From the NCBI GenBank assembly GCA_963708205.1, contig OY970196.1, forward strand, positions 2,170,001 through 2,234,000: DNA of 64,000 bases, read 5' to 3'. Numbering within the stretch: the first letter of the stretch is position 1; every line of letters begins with the position of its first letter. The translations under genes were made by a program, and so were the position numbers. The notes beneath the pieces are model-generated. The model was given only the letters and a program-made list of their open reading frames with translations. It had not been told where the DNA came from and did no database searches. Below, in pieces: positions 14,726-24,594 of this stretch. The stretch comes from CAVYTF01 sp963708205 (GTDB lineage Bacteria > Bacteroidota > Bacteroidia > Chitinophagales > Chitinophagaceae).

Positions 14726-17700
14726 TTACTGAATAATAATTTTTTCAGTCATCATTTCATTACCTGTTATTTGAAAATAATATGCACCTCTTGCAACGGA
14801 AGAAGGAAGATTTATTATTTGTGATGAAGAACCAATACTTACATTTATTTGTTTAGAAAAAATTATTTGTCCGATAGAATTATGAATTGAAAGATAATAA
14901 TTACCCACAGGGACATTGCTCATTTGCAAATTGAATTGCCTGTTGGTAACGGGATTAGGATAAATGCTTATGTTACTTGAAGTATGCCCGATGTTAACTA
15001 ACTGAATATTCGTAAAAATCACACGCCCATCACTGCCTGTTACTTTTATTCTGTAAAAATTATTTCCTGAAAATGGATGTGTATCAAGGAAAGAATAATT
15101 TATTGAAGGTGCACCATTATTCAATGCATTTTGCACGCCGATAGTAATAAAATCCAGGCCATTTAAAGAGCGTTGTATTTCGTATTCTTTGATATTTATT
15201 TCGCTTAATGAAGTCCATTCCGTAACAACATCTTGCTTTTGTTGATAAGCTTTGAAATTAATAATTGTTACAGGAAGAATAATTCCGTTAGGGTTAACGA
15301 TGCTAAAACGATTGAATTGAATAATACGGTTTGTAGTACTCATGCCACTGGCATTAGTGTACTGTCCATAAATTTCTGTTCCATATGCATTTCCAGTCCA
15401 ATGAGGCACATCGGCAGTAGCCAGAGTAGAAATATTTACAAAGTTATTGTCAGCAGAATTATAGTCTTTTTGTACTAAAGAACCCTGATCATAATCAAAC
15501 CCGCTTTCGATTTCATTTTCTCCGGATGACCAATTTGTCCAGTCACGTTTTGTATAAAACAATTGAAGATCGGAATTATGATTAGCAGCGGTAGTATCAC
15601 CAGTGGTAATATACCAAATTCTATTAACTCTTGCTGAGGGAGTGCTCCCGATATCACCATAATCAATAGCAACAGCATACCATTGTGCATTCCCATAATT
15701 TTTAACCATAACACGGTTAGGTGATGGCTGATTGTATCCAGCACCGCTCGCAGATTGAGCAGGTAAATAACTAACCCCGACAGGAAAATAAATTGGTGTG
15801 GCGGCAACATTATTAATACGCATCCCTACCGAGCCAATATAAGGCGTGGTGGCATTAGCACCTCCGGTTACAGGTGTTCCACTCGCATCGCAGGTGGCGA
15901 TATAACTATCATAATAATTACCAGAACCGTTACCTCCGTTTGCTGTTGGTCCGGGCATTGTCAAAGTTCCACCCGCATTATTCCAGGTAAATAAATTTGC
16001 ACCGGTTGATAAAATTCCATTTGTAAGAATGATATTATTGGCAGTTAAATTAGACCCTAATGTTGCAGCGTTAGAAACTGTTCCGTTATATCTGTTAATT
16101 GAAACGCTATTTAGTACTTGCCATCCAGGTGTAAAATTTAAAGTTCCAACACTTGTATTATAACTTCCGCCTATTGAAAGGTTGGAAGTTGTAGAACCTG
16201 TTAAAGTGCCCACACCTGAAATAGTTCCATTAAGCGAAAGTGTATTACCATTAATATTAAGTGATGTTCCAGTACCAAGATTAAGAGTGTTTGAAACAGA
16301 CACACTATGAGTAAGACTTGTGCTGGATGTATTACTTAAGGTAAGGTTATTAACGGTTAATGGTAAACCATCGCCTGTATTTTGTGGACCATTTCCTTCA
16401 TATTCATAATTTGCTGCAACATCAAAGCTACGTGCACAAGTTTGTATTGCACCGGTATATGCAGTAGCTTGTATACCGTTGCTTTCACCAGTTTTTAATG
16501 TACTGCTGTTTAATAAGGAGAATGAGGATGTAAAATCTGAATTAGTTAAAATATGGTTTGTTTGACAATCAAGAATAGCCCCACTATTTACTGTTACATT
16601 TCCAAGCGCACTGACATCTCCTCCTAAAGTTGCAGAGCCAGTTGGTGTAATAGTTATATTTCTATAAGCATTCCCCGCAGCAATTGTTTGACTGCCTGAT
16701 ATTGTTAAATCCTGGTAAGGAGTAAAAGCAACACCGCCAAATGCATAGTTCGTGCCTGCTGTAGCAAGTGTTGTAACAGTAGCACTTATATTGATCGTTT
16801 GACTGTAACCGGCATTATCTATGTACTTATTTAAAATAGTTGGTCTGCTTGTAGCGGTAGTCGAAACTGTTGTATACAGATTAATTGTACCGGAACAATT
16901 AATATTACCTGTAATACCTCGTGGAAAATTAGAAGAAGGTGATGTTGTACTAAAACTACCATTACTCATCCATGTTCCGGAAACCAAAGAATATTTATCG
17001 ATTGTTTGGGAAGATAACGATGCTATATACATAACATAATTACCATTGATGTTTACTATAACAAAGCTATAAGGATCGCCCGATGCTGTTAATAGGTTGG
17101 TCTCTGTATTCCCTGAAGTAGTAGGTAAACCATTCCCCACATTCAGTAATCTGTTAGACCCGGACATGGTACTTGCATATAATTGACTATTGTAAATATT
17201 TATAGTTCGGGTATTTGTAATTGTTGTGCTTACCTGTGCAGCGGTTGTACTACTTGAGCTACCATCCGTAATGTACCAAACTCCGCCTGTAGATCCACTA
17301 CTTGTACCTGAACTCCAATAGCCAGTTCCATCATTAGTGCATGCTGATCTAAAATTACTACCATTAAAACAGGTAGCTCTTGAAAAACTGGTGATCGTAT
17401 TTGCACTTCCCGTCGCATCAATTTTACCAATCACAGCATCGTCTGTAGTGGAATTTGCTACTCCCGTCTCACCGGCATAAGAATTATATCCTGCCACAAT
17501 AAGATAACTGCCATTTACAGATAAGCTAATATCTCCTTCTGAAATTGATGAGCCGCTTTGAGTAATTGCCTTTGGTATAATTTGCCCTGTTGTATTAGTA
17601 GCTGCTACTTGTGGCAAAGATGTAATAACAGTTCCTGATTGATTTGCCGTATATGTATCAAATTGCAAAACCTGTGCAGGTGTGCCCGCATTTGATATTG

Positions 17701-18964
17701 GTGTACTGCCGTCACCAACTCTTAAAACGGCTAAATGTCCCGCTGTAAATGATGGCGACAATGCAATTGTTTGGGCGTTACCATTGCCTATAGGGCTACC
17801 TGAAAGTGAAACAGTACCGGCAAAAGTAATACTATTAAAAGCCGGGGTTATTAATTGTACGGTATGATTGGCTACTGCAATTGTACTATTATTTATATCT
17901 GCAGATACAATTAAGTAGCCTGTACCAACTGATAGATTTTGAGAAAGTGAACTAAATGTAATTGTTCCTCCGGAATTGGCATAAGCACTTCCCAAATAAA
18001 TAACATTAGCGCCTAATAGGGTGTTAGCAATTGAATTAAAAGATAATCTAAATCCAGAAGTAGGAATATCACTATTTGTATAAGTCCCGGATGTATTAAG
18101 AGTAACGCTGGTTAATGTAGCTGCTGCATTTGCTACAACACACTGAACAGAATACAGAGGATTATAAACAGTACCGGTATTTATGCTGCCACTTGCAGGG
18201 TGAACCGCTGATACTGTTATTGCGGACGTGGGTCCTGTATTGCAAGTAAATGAAAAATTATCTATTGCCATTCCATCATCTGCGCCGCTTGCAGTTTTAT
18301 CAACCCATTTAATAAAGAAAGTAGCACCGGCTGTGATATTCAATCCTGTTAAACTATTACTTATATTTGCAGATTGAATTATAGATCCGCTGGCAGTGCT
18401 GGTTTGGGCGGCATCTATGTAACTAAGTGATGCAATAGTAGAACTCCAGGTGCCTGTAGTAAGTGAAGCGGCATTCGTACTGTATTGAAAATCTATTTCA
18501 TCAGTCCTGTTAATACTCCCAACACGCCATACCTCACCTGTATAATTAAAGGTTAAAGAAGTAATCGTACTGCCAGTATTATTTTTAAAATAAAATCCAT
18601 AGAGTGGAATTAAGGTACCGGATTGAAGACCGCCTAATGCTCTATCACTATTGCCGGTCAAACCAAAGTTATAGGTGTCTCCGGAATTAGAAGAACCTGT
18701 TCCGGCTGTGATTGTTGTATTAGCATTGGTTCCGGTTTCATAAAAATACCATCCGTTTAATGAGGCATTGATCAAGTTCATATTTCCGCCTGATACAGTT
18801 GAATTTCCTGTTCCCAATCCATTAAAATCCTGTGAGTAGGTAGTGGTGTTAAGAGAATATTGACTATATCCTAAAAAAGGCAGCAACAACACCATTAAAA
18901 TCACTACAATAAAAAGGAAAACAAAAACCATGGGGGAATAAAAAAAGCCTGGTTTTTTTTTCAT
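14726..18964 (-). CDS. Giant secreted protein with T9SS type A sorting domain
   Basis: 1412 residues. The signal-peptide-like N-terminus ends GYSQ. Residues 40-230 look like a lectin-like/nuclease-associated domain (YSQDFNGLGTGN, then MAIDNFSFTC). The middle holds Ser/Thr/Gly-rich beta repeats and a propeller-like stretch (about 400-760), followed by a parallel-beta-like region (ISGSQTIAAGNAYRNITI). The last 80 residues are a T9SS type A domain: SIYPNPVTNRQFNLQM through MMTEKIIIQ. It is exported across the outer membrane and probably anchored at the surface. Its role is unknown; adhesion or surface display is inferred. Confidence 0.85.
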   Translation of the reverse strand: MKKKPGFFYSPMVFVFLFIVVILMVLLLPFLGYSQYSLNTTTYSQDFNGLGTGNSTVSGGNMNLINASLNGWYFYETGTNANTTITAGTGSSNSGDTYNFGLTGNSDRALGGLQSGTLIPLYGFYFKNNTGSTITSLTFNYTGEVWRVGSINRTDEIDFQYSTNAASLTTGTWSSTIASLSYIDAAQTSTASGSIIQSANISNSLTGLNITAGATFFIKWVDKTASGADDGMAIDNFSFTCNTGPTSAITVSAVHPASGSINTGTVYNPLYSVQCVVANAAATLTSVTLNTSGTYTNSDIPTSGFRLSFNSIANTLLGANVIYLGSAYANSGGTITFSSLSQNLSVGTGYLIVSADINNSTIAVANHTVQLITPAFNSITFAGTVSLSGSPIGNGNAQTIALSPSFTAGHLAVLRVGDGSTPISNAGTPAQVLQFDTYTANQSGTVITSLPQVAATNTTGQIIPKAITQSGSSISEGDISLSVNGSYLIVAGYNSYAGETGVANSTTDDAVIGKIDATGSANTITSFSRATCFNGSNFRSACTNDGTGYWSSGTSSGSTGGVWYITDGSSSSTTAAQVSTTITNTRTINIYNSQLYASTMSGSNRLLNVGNGLPTTSGNTETNLLTASGDPYSFVIVNINGNYVMYIASLSSQTIDKYSLVSGTWMSNGSFSTTSPSSNFPRGITGNINCSGTINLYTTVSTTATSRPTILNKYIDNAGYSQTINISATVTTLATAGTNYAFGGVAFTPYQDLTISGSQTIAAGNAYRNITITPTGSATLGGDVSALGNVTVNSGAILDCQTNHILTNSDFTSSFSLLNSSTLKTGESNGIQATAYTGAIQTCARSFDVAANYEYEGNGPQNTGDGLPLTVNNLTLSNTSSTSLTHSVSVSNTLNLGTGTSLNINGNTLSLNGTISGVGTLTGSTTSNLSIGGSYNTSVGTLNFTPGWQVLNSVSINRYNGTVSNAATLGSNLTANNIILTNGILSTGANLFTWNNAGGTLTMPGPTANGGNGSGNYYDSYIATCDASGTPVTGGANATTPYIGSVGMRINNVAATPIYFPVGVSYLPAQSASGAGYNQPSPNRVMVKNYGNAQWYAVAIDYGDIGSTPSARVNRIWYITTGDTTAANHNSDLQLFYTKRDWTNWSSGENEIESGFDYDQGSLVQKDYNSADNNFVNISTLATADVPHWTGNAYGTEIYGQYTNASGMSTTNRIIQFNRFSIVNPNGIILPVTIINFKAYQQKQDVVTEWTSLSEINIKEYEIQRSLNGLDFITIGVQNALNNGAPSINYSFLDTHPFSGNNFYRIKVTGSDGRVIFTNIQLVNIGHTSSNISIYPNPVTNRQFNLQMSNVPVGNYYLSIHNSIGQIIFSKQINVSIGSSSQIINLPSSVARGAYYFQITGNEMMTEKIIIQ

Positions 18965-19149
18965 GATAAGGTACGAGGGATTAAGATTTCTATTCTACAA
19001 AAAAACAAAAATAATAAAATTAGTAAAGCAATTTTGGTTAGTCCATTAAGTTATTATGAAGAAATTGTTACCAGTTATTTTAATAGTGCAGGCAATATCA
19101 AATCAACTTGATTCCTAAAATAAATTGATTGGGATAAAATTTCTTACAT

Positions 19150-20994
19150 TTATCTCAAAAGAATAACTGTTCCTTTTTGAAATCTCTTTGAATTATTTAG
19201 AGAATAATTTGCAAACCAAACCAGTGTTTGAGCGCCAACAGTGTTGCTATTTAAATTTCCATTCCATTTTTGATAAGGATTTTCAGAATAAAAAATTCTT
19301 TGTCCCCATCGATTGAAAATGGAAAATGAATAATCTTTTACTGCCGCTAAATTTCCAACAGGACCAAACAGATCATTCAGTCCATCATTGTTTGGTGTGA
19401 AAGCAGTAGGGAAATAAATATCATTGCAGTTTACGGTTACATTTATAGTATCAGAAGCGCTGCAACCATTGCTGTCAGTGACTTTCACAAAATAAGTTCC
19501 CGTTATATAAACAGTAAAAATACTGTCGGAAGAATTATCCTGCCATAGATAACTTGCAAAATTACCCGCATGCAAAACCAGCTTATTTCCCGGGCAAAAT
19601 GCGGTATCATTTCCAAGAAACAAATAAGGTATTCCTGTACTGTCTTTCACAACTAAGTTTTCAAAATCAGCAGTGCATTTATTTGAGTCAGTTATGATCA
19701 CTGAATAATTATTTGCCGGTAAATTATTTATAAAAGAAGTCGTGTCATTGTTCGACCACAAATAATTATAAGGTGGTATGCCGCCTTCCGTTGCTGTATT
19801 TATCGAGCCCTCTTTTGTACAGATAGCATTCGTGATTGTAAAATTCGGAACAATAGCAGTCGGCTGCGTAATAGTGAGGGGCTGTGTGGCGTTACAACCC
19901 GATGGGCATTGCACCGTTAGTACATAAATGCCTGCATACAAATTATTAATAGCCGCTTTAGTTTGCGCAGGTGTTGTGTTCCAGTAATAAGAATAGGAGA
20001 GACCTGCAGGCACGACAGAGGCTGAAGCTGACCCATCATTTCCGGAAAAACAGGAAACATTTTTTTGAGAAATGGAAATGCCCGGTATATCTATTTCTTT
20101 AGAAATGGTGTAAGTAGTGCTTAACTGTACGGTATATCTGCCGGGTGAAGAAAAAGTATGTAAGGGATTTTTTGCGCTGCTGGTATTGTTGACACCCGAA
20201 TTAATATCTCCGAAATTCCACGAGTAAAAATTATTGCAGGTGGCAGATGTTGCCATAAATTCAACTTCATTATTTGCTTCGCAGGTGTATGTAAAATTGC
20301 TTTTTCCCTGTGCATTTTCTCCAATAAAAATATCATCTATTGCAAAGCCGTCATAATTATTATTCCTCACACCTGCACCAAAACAAAAACGAAAAATAAC
20401 CTGTGTTGCACCTTTAATAGCAGAAAGATCATGAGATGCAGTTACCCATCTGCCGCTGCCATTGCCTTGTTGTATATTGCCGCTCCAACCTTCAACAGTG
20501 TTCAGATAACGAACATCATTATCATTGAACCAGTTGCTGTCTGCGCAGCTTGACATATCGTTTACACTGCCAAGATTTATCCAGGAATTACCATTGTCTA
20601 TGCTGTATTGAAAACCCGCACCATCATAACCGCTTTCCGTTTCCCAAAAAATTTTAAACGAAATAATGGGTTGTTGCAACGATGAAATATCAAAGCAGGG
20701 ACTTTGCAAAAAAGAAGCTTCGCCGTTATTATAAAAGCTGTTGCTGAGACCGCCAGTGATCCAGCATTTGCTGCCGCCGCCTGCTGTGGTGATGATTGGC
20801 TTTGCAGGTGTGCCCCATGCCCAGTCTGAGTTGATGCTGTTGTTTGAAACATACCAGTTGCCTTCACTGTTTTCAAAGCCTTCATTATAGGGAAAGGTGT
20901 TTACGAAAGCACTGCATTGCGCAAAAGAAAATTGTGTAAGAATTAAAGTGATGCTGCATAAAAAAATGCGTAAACAAAGGCTGTTTACAAACAT
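19150..20994 (-). CDS. Secreted PKD/SprB-like protein with T9SS type B (gliding-motility) C-terminus
   Basis: 614 residues. A signal peptide (residues 1-25, ending FAQC) is followed by a MAM-like jelly roll (about 30-230, with AFINTFPYNEGFE-like start and DGFAIDDIFIGE). Next come a PKD domain (YSWNFGDINSG, HTFSSPGRYTVQLST), two SprB-type repeats (CFSGNDGSASASV, AGIYVLTVQ) and a C-terminal CHU_C domain: FTPNNDGLNDLFGP, FNRWGQRIFYSENPY, KGTVILLR. Type B domains keep the protein surface-attached or released through T9SS. It neighbours another T9SS cargo but may be a separate unit. Confidence 0.88.
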   Translation of the reverse strand: MFVNSLCLRIFLCSITLILTQFSFAQCSAFVNTFPYNEGFENSEGNWYVSNNSINSDWAWGTPAKPIITTAGGGSKCWITGGLSNSFYNNGEASFLQSPCFDISSLQQPIISFKIFWETESGYDGAGFQYSIDNGNSWINLGSVNDMSSCADSNWFNDNDVRYLNTVEGWSGNIQQGNGSGRWVTASHDLSAIKGATQVIFRFCFGAGVRNNNYDGFAIDDIFIGENAQGKSNFTYTCEANNEVEFMATSATCNNFYSWNFGDINSGVNNTSSAKNPLHTFSSPGRYTVQLSTTYTISKEIDIPGISISQKNVSCFSGNDGSASASVVPAGLSYSYYWNTTPAQTKAAINNLYAGIYVLTVQCPSGCNATQPLTITQPTAIVPNFTITNAICTKEGSINTATEGGIPPYNYLWSNNDTTSFINNLPANNYSVIITDSNKCTADFENLVVKDSTGIPYLFLGNDTAFCPGNKLVLHAGNFASYLWQDNSSDSIFTVYITGTYFVKVTDSNGCSASDTINVTVNCNDIYFPTAFTPNNDGLNDLFGPVGNLAAVKDYSFSIFNRWGQRIFYSENPYQKWNGNLNSNTVGAQTLVWFANYSLNNSKRFQKGTVILLR

Positions 20995-21179
20995 AGAAGA
21001 ACGGCTTTAAAAAATACCCGCGCAAGATAAAAATTAAAATAAAGAATTGTTCGAACAAGTTGTAGCGCGAGGCAAAAGTGAAGAATTTTTGGAATGAAAG
21101 CGTTGTAAAAAAACAGTTAACAATTAGTTCATGTTTCAGGAAGATAAAAAGGTACTGAAAAATTTTACCTTTTTTTCTG

Positions 21180-21491
21180 CTATTTCCCCCAGATAGTTTC
21201 TACCTGTGGGCAGAAAGTTTCTACCTGAGGGCAAGTAGCTTCTACCTGAGGGCAGATAGTTTCTACCTGAGGGCAGATAGTTTCTACCTGAGGGCAAGTA
21301 GCTTCTACCTGAGGGCAGATAGTTTCTATCTTCACTTGAATAGCTTCTACCTTCACTTGAATAGCTTCTACCTTCGCGTGAGTAGCTTCTATCTTCGCGT
21401 TGTTAACTTCTACCTTCGCGGTTGTAACTTCTACCTTCACATTTTTAAATATCAAGGTAAACTTTCCAAGACCAATCACTTCTTCTGTCAT
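21180..21491 (-). CDS. Heptad-repeat protein made of a 21-bp tandem repeat
   Basis: 103 residues starting MTEEVIGLGKFTLIFKNV. From residue 18 it consists of about twelve seven-residue units of the pattern E-x-[IT]-x-x-[KQ]-V, passing from EVTTAKV through EAIQVKV to ETICPQV. The period of seven suggests a coiled coil or repetitive rod. The later units all carry Cys-Pro, which is odd for a coiled coil. It is encoded only on this strand; the other strand has stops. The function is unknown. Confidence 0.5.
   Translation of the reverse strand: MTEEVIGLGKFTLIFKNVKVEVTTAKVEVNNAKIEATHAKVEAIQVKVEAIQVKIETICPQVEATCPQVETICPQVETICPQVEATCPQVETFCPQVETIWGK
21187..21450. repeat. 21-bp tandem repeat (about 12 units)
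   Basis: Plus-strand unit close to GTTTCTACCTGAGGGCAGAT plus one base. Units near 21190-21325 are almost identical, and those from 21325 to 21450 are more diverged (CTTCACTTGAATAG and CTTCGCGTGAGTAG forms). The gradient suggests recent expansion at one end. Confidence 0.85.
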
Positions 21492-21649
21492 ATTTTATTT
21501 GCACCTTTCTCAAAACTGGTAACAATTTCTTTATAGTTTGATAACATTCAAAAGCCGCAATACCGCGCATGCGTCTGTATGTTTGCATGGTTCTATAATA
21601 ATTCCCGCTAAAAAAATATACTTAATTCGTAGTTATACAAACACCCTTT

Positions 21650-21883
21650 ATGAAGAATCCGCTACACCATTTCAAAGGAAAAAACTTTATTGCCATTTTT
21701 TGCTTCGCTGTTTTTAGTTTGGCATTTAGCCAGAAGGGGTGGGGACAAATATTAGCTTGGGATTTTTATAGTACAAACGGTAGTGATGTCACTTATAAAA
21801 TAGTGATTGAACCAAAATTAAATCTCACAGGAACAATTCCACCATACTACAAGAATTTAGCACTCAAACAGGCAAATATTTAA
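21650..21883 (+). pseudogene. 5' stub of a secreted T9SS-type protein
   Basis: 77 residues: an N-terminal signal peptide with hydrophobic core FIAIFCFAVFSLAFS, followed by GWGQILAWDFYSTNGSDVT. This is the usual opening of long T9SS-secreted Bacteroidota proteins, in which a jelly-roll domain follows. Here the frame stops soon after, without the domain or a sorting tail. It is probably a truncated gene. It could be a real small secreted protein. Confidence 0.5.
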
Positions 21884-21943
21884 AGGAGAATATTCACATC
21901 AGGCATAATTACTGTATAACATTGTGTGATAAATACAAAAGTT

Positions 21944-22873
21944 ATGAAAGCAATTGTTATACATTCATTTGGCGGACCAGATGTTTTAAAACTTGAAGAC
22001 CTTCCCAAACCGTTGCCTGCTTCAGACGAAGTATTGGTTAAGGTCTATGCCACTTCTGTTAATCCCATAGATTGGAAAATCAGGGAAGGAATGCGCAAAG
22101 AAAAATTTCCCACAAATTTCCCTTTGATATTAGGTTGGGATGTTTCTGGTGTTGTAGAATCAGTTGGAAATGAAGTAAAAAGTTTCAAATCGGGCGATCA
22201 GGTGTATGGTCGTCCTGATCCTACAAGAAATGGCGCTTATGCAGAATATCTTACCGTTAAAGCAAATCAATTAAGCTATAAACCGAAAACACTTGATCAT
22301 ATTGCTGCAGCCTCCGTTCCGCTTGCAGCCCTCACAGCCTGGCAGGGTTTGTTTGATCATGGACATTTGCAATCCGGACAGAAAGTATTGATTCATGCAG
22401 CATCCGGTGGTGTCGGAAGTTTTGCAGTGCAGTTCGCCAAATGGAAAGGCGCCTATGTTATTGGTACGGCATCTGAAGCCAACAAAGATTTTGTAAAAGA
22501 ATTAGGTGCGGATGAAGTGATTGATTATAAAAATGAAAAGTTTGAAGATAAGGTGAAAGATGCAGACCTTGTTTTTGATACTATTGGTGGTGATACACAG
22601 CAACGCTCGTTCCAGGTGCTTAAAAATGGCGGACGACTCATCACAACTTTAAAACCTGAACCAAGCGAAGCTGCAACGGCAAAGAATATTCATGTTGAAG
22701 GATATACTGCGCAATCTTATCCTGATGAGTTACAGCAAATTGCTTCGTTGCTCGATGCAGCAATTGTAGTTCCTGTAATAGCACAGGTAATGCCGCTGGA
22801 AAAAGCCGCTGAAGCGCAGGAATTAAGTAAAGATGGTCACGTGAGAGGAAAGATCGTATTGCAGGTAATTTGA
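21944..22873 (+). CDS. NADP-dependent zinc-free alcohol dehydrogenase / quinone reductase (MDR family)
   Basis: About 309 residues. The MDR N-terminal domain begins MKAIVIHSFGGPDVLKLED and includes YATSVNPIDWKIREG. The nucleotide-binding fold has HAASGGVGSFAVQFAKW, and the end is GHVRGKIVLQV. The zinc ligands are absent, as in NADPH:quinone reductases. The ATG at 21944 was chosen over an upstream GTG at 21926 because MKAIVIH is the family start. The substrate is unknown. It is monocistronic and converges with the esterase gene. Confidence 0.88.
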   Translation: MKAIVIHSFGGPDVLKLEDLPKPLPASDEVLVKVYATSVNPIDWKIREGMRKEKFPTNFPLILGWDVSGVVESVGNEVKSFKSGDQVYGRPDPTRNGAYAEYLTVKANQLSYKPKTLDHIAAASVPLAALTAWQGLFDHGHLQSGQKVLIHAASGGVGSFAVQFAKWKGAYVIGTASEANKDFVKELGADEVIDYKNEKFEDKVKDADLVFDTIGGDTQQRSFQVLKNGGRLITTLKPEPSEAATAKNIHVEGYTAQSYPDELQQIASLLDAAIVVPVIAQVMPLEKAAEAQELSKDGHVRGKIVLQVI

Positions 22874-22945
22874 TGCAACTTGTAATGCAGCAAAATTGCA
22901 AGCTTCGCCTTTAAGGGCACATGGACACCATTCGCTATTTTATGC

Positions 22946-23815
22946 TCAATAGTTTGTATTCCTTTTTGAAAGCATCCATTCATAGATATTTTTTCCTTTC
23001 TCTTTGTAGTTGGGGTCTGTAGCTTCTGTCCATGCATCGTGGCTCGCGGCGTTAAAAATAGTAATGCGTGCAGGTACGCGTGGGCTGCTGCTGTCTATTT
23101 CATTTACCCAGCCAATTGTATAAGCAACCGGAATGGTAGGATCCAGGTTATTATGAAAAGCCCAAATACTCACACCTGTGCCGGCAATTTTTTGTGCTTC
23201 CTGTTCATTAGGTGCAGCAGCACCGCAAATAGGAACAACCGCTGCAATCTTTTTGCCATGAGCGCTTGTAAAGATCCAGTCTGAGCCGCCGCCCATGCTA
23301 ATACCACATACATACATCTTCATAGAATCTATCCTGTATTTCTGCAGCGCATAATCAAGCATGGCATTTACATCTTTTTGCGGAGAATCAGGCCATACTT
23401 TAAACTGCGGAGACAGTACAATGAATTGATACGTTTTATTATTTACTGTAAAGTTTGCAGGAAATACTTCGTTTGCTATAAGCTTAGGAATGGCGTTGGC
23501 TGCAACATTATGCAGGTCTGTAGTACCGTTTCCAAGCTCACCAACTCCATGCAGGTAAATTATCAGCGGATATCTTTTTTCCGGATGCTGGGCATAAGAT
23601 GCCGGCAAAGCTTCAAGATAACCGCCGATATTTGAATCAATTGCAATGCTTACAGGAGTTTGTACAGGAGGTGACTTTTCTTTATAAGAATCGTTTTGTT
23701 CTGTAGTTATAGTTGTTTCAATCTGTTTGCTGATTTGTGGAGTTGAATCTTTCTTACAGGAAAATGCAAGTAATAAAGCTGCGCAAATTATACAGCGGAT
23801 ATAGTTTTGGTTCAT
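22946..23815 (-). CDS. Lipoprotein esterase / prolyl oligopeptidase-like alpha/beta hydrolase
   Basis: 289 residues. The lipobox LAFSC puts the acylated Cys at residue 20. The alpha/beta hydrolase fold shows the oxyanion region YPLIIYLHGVGELG, the nucleophile elbow GISMGGG with Ser173, an acid in NNLDPTIP and a catalytic His in AASHDAW. It resembles PHB-depolymerase/feruloyl-esterase-like enzymes of Bacteroidota. It probably acts at the outer membrane on polymer-linked esters; the substrate is not known. Confidence 0.85.
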   Translation of the reverse strand: MNQNYIRCIICAALLLAFSCKKDSTPQISKQIETTITTEQNDSYKEKSPPVQTPVSIAIDSNIGGYLEALPASYAQHPEKRYPLIIYLHGVGELGNGTTDLHNVAANAIPKLIANEVFPANFTVNNKTYQFIVLSPQFKVWPDSPQKDVNAMLDYALQKYRIDSMKMYVCGISMGGGSDWIFTSAHGKKIAAVVPICGAAAPNEQEAQKIAGTGVSIWAFHNNLDPTIPVAYTIGWVNEIDSSSPRVPARITIFNAASHDAWTEATDPNYKEKGKNIYEWMLSKRNTNY

Positions 23816-23925
23816 GGGCGCGAAGTAAACAACTATTTCTATTTCATCAAAGAGAAAAAATTTGTTTAAGCAACTTTTAAATACAGCTTAATTGCAATAG
23901 TGTTTTCGCCAAAATATGTTTTGTT

Positions 23926-24474
23926 TTATGGTTGCCCGTTTGAATCAGTCAATGTGAAAATATTAAAGTCTGGGTTTTCTTTGTTTGTCTCTGTAGATTG
24001 AAGAAAATTGAACTTCATTAATAATTTAGTTGAATTCTGATTTTCGTTGTGAGTACACGCTACTATTTTTTGAAACTGCAATATTTTAAAAGCATAATCA
24101 ATAACTACTTCTGCCGCTTCCCTCATGATTCCTTGCCCTTGAAACTTTATCATAAGTTCATACCCGATTTCGCAACTATTTGTTTCGTTTAAAAAGTCAA
24201 ACAGGCAAATTGTTCCAACAAATTCTTTTGTCTTTGTTAAGGTAATTACCCAATAAAGTGAATTGTTTTTTTTAATGTTATCAATAATTTTATAAATAAA
24301 GTTTATTGCATCTTCAATTGTGTTCGCTGGTTCTCTGTCAAGATATTTGTTTATTTCTGTGTCAGAACGCAAAGCAAAAATATTTTCCTGATCATCAATT
24401 GACAATTGTCTTAGAGTAAGCCTTTCCGTTGTCAGAATGGGGAAAGAACTGAAATTTCTGTCTATCATTTTCAT
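23926..24474 (-). CDS. GNAT acetyltransferase (RimJ/RimL type)
   Basis: 182 residues with the RimJ/RimL layout: ILTTERLTLRQLSIDDQENI at the start, WVITLTKTKEFVGTICLF, CEIGYELMIKFQGQGIMREA with the acetyl-CoA loop QGQGIM, and ACTHNENQNSTKLLMKFNF. It transfers an acetyl group from acetyl-CoA to an N-terminal or small-molecule amine. The exact acceptor is unknown. It lies 120 bp downstream of the decarboxylase gene, beyond a hairpin, and is probably transcribed alone. Confidence 0.88.
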   Translation of the reverse strand: MKMIDRNFSSFPILTTERLTLRQLSIDDQENIFALRSDTEINKYLDREPANTIEDAINFIYKIIDNIKKNNSLYWVITLTKTKEFVGTICLFDFLNETNSCEIGYELMIKFQGQGIMREAAEVVIDYAFKILQFQKIVACTHNENQNSTKLLMKFNFLQSTETNKENPDFNIFTLTDSNGQP

Positions 24475-24562
24475 TTACATTGTCTAAATTGGATGTGTCA
24501 TAGCTGACGTCCAATCCAAAGATTTTGTTATTACACTCAATTCCAAATATTATTTATAGGTG

Positions 24563-24584
24563 CGGCTAAGTTGCAACTTAGCCG
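24563..24584. terminator. 22-bp perfect palindrome between decarboxylase and acetyltransferase genes
   Basis: CGGCTAAGTTG followed by its exact complement. It begins 11 bp after the decarboxylase stop (minus strand) and can fold into a hairpin, so it may be a terminator. The same palindrome-like sequence is familiar as an intergenic repeat in this phylum; only one copy is present in the window. Confidence 0.5.
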
Positions 24585-24594
24585 AAGAAAGTTG

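Noticed and set aside
22867..22890. Weak hairpin CTTGTAAT / ATTGCAAG after the quinone reductase gene, considered as a terminator
   Set aside because: Short stem with a mismatch and no T tract; too weak to call.
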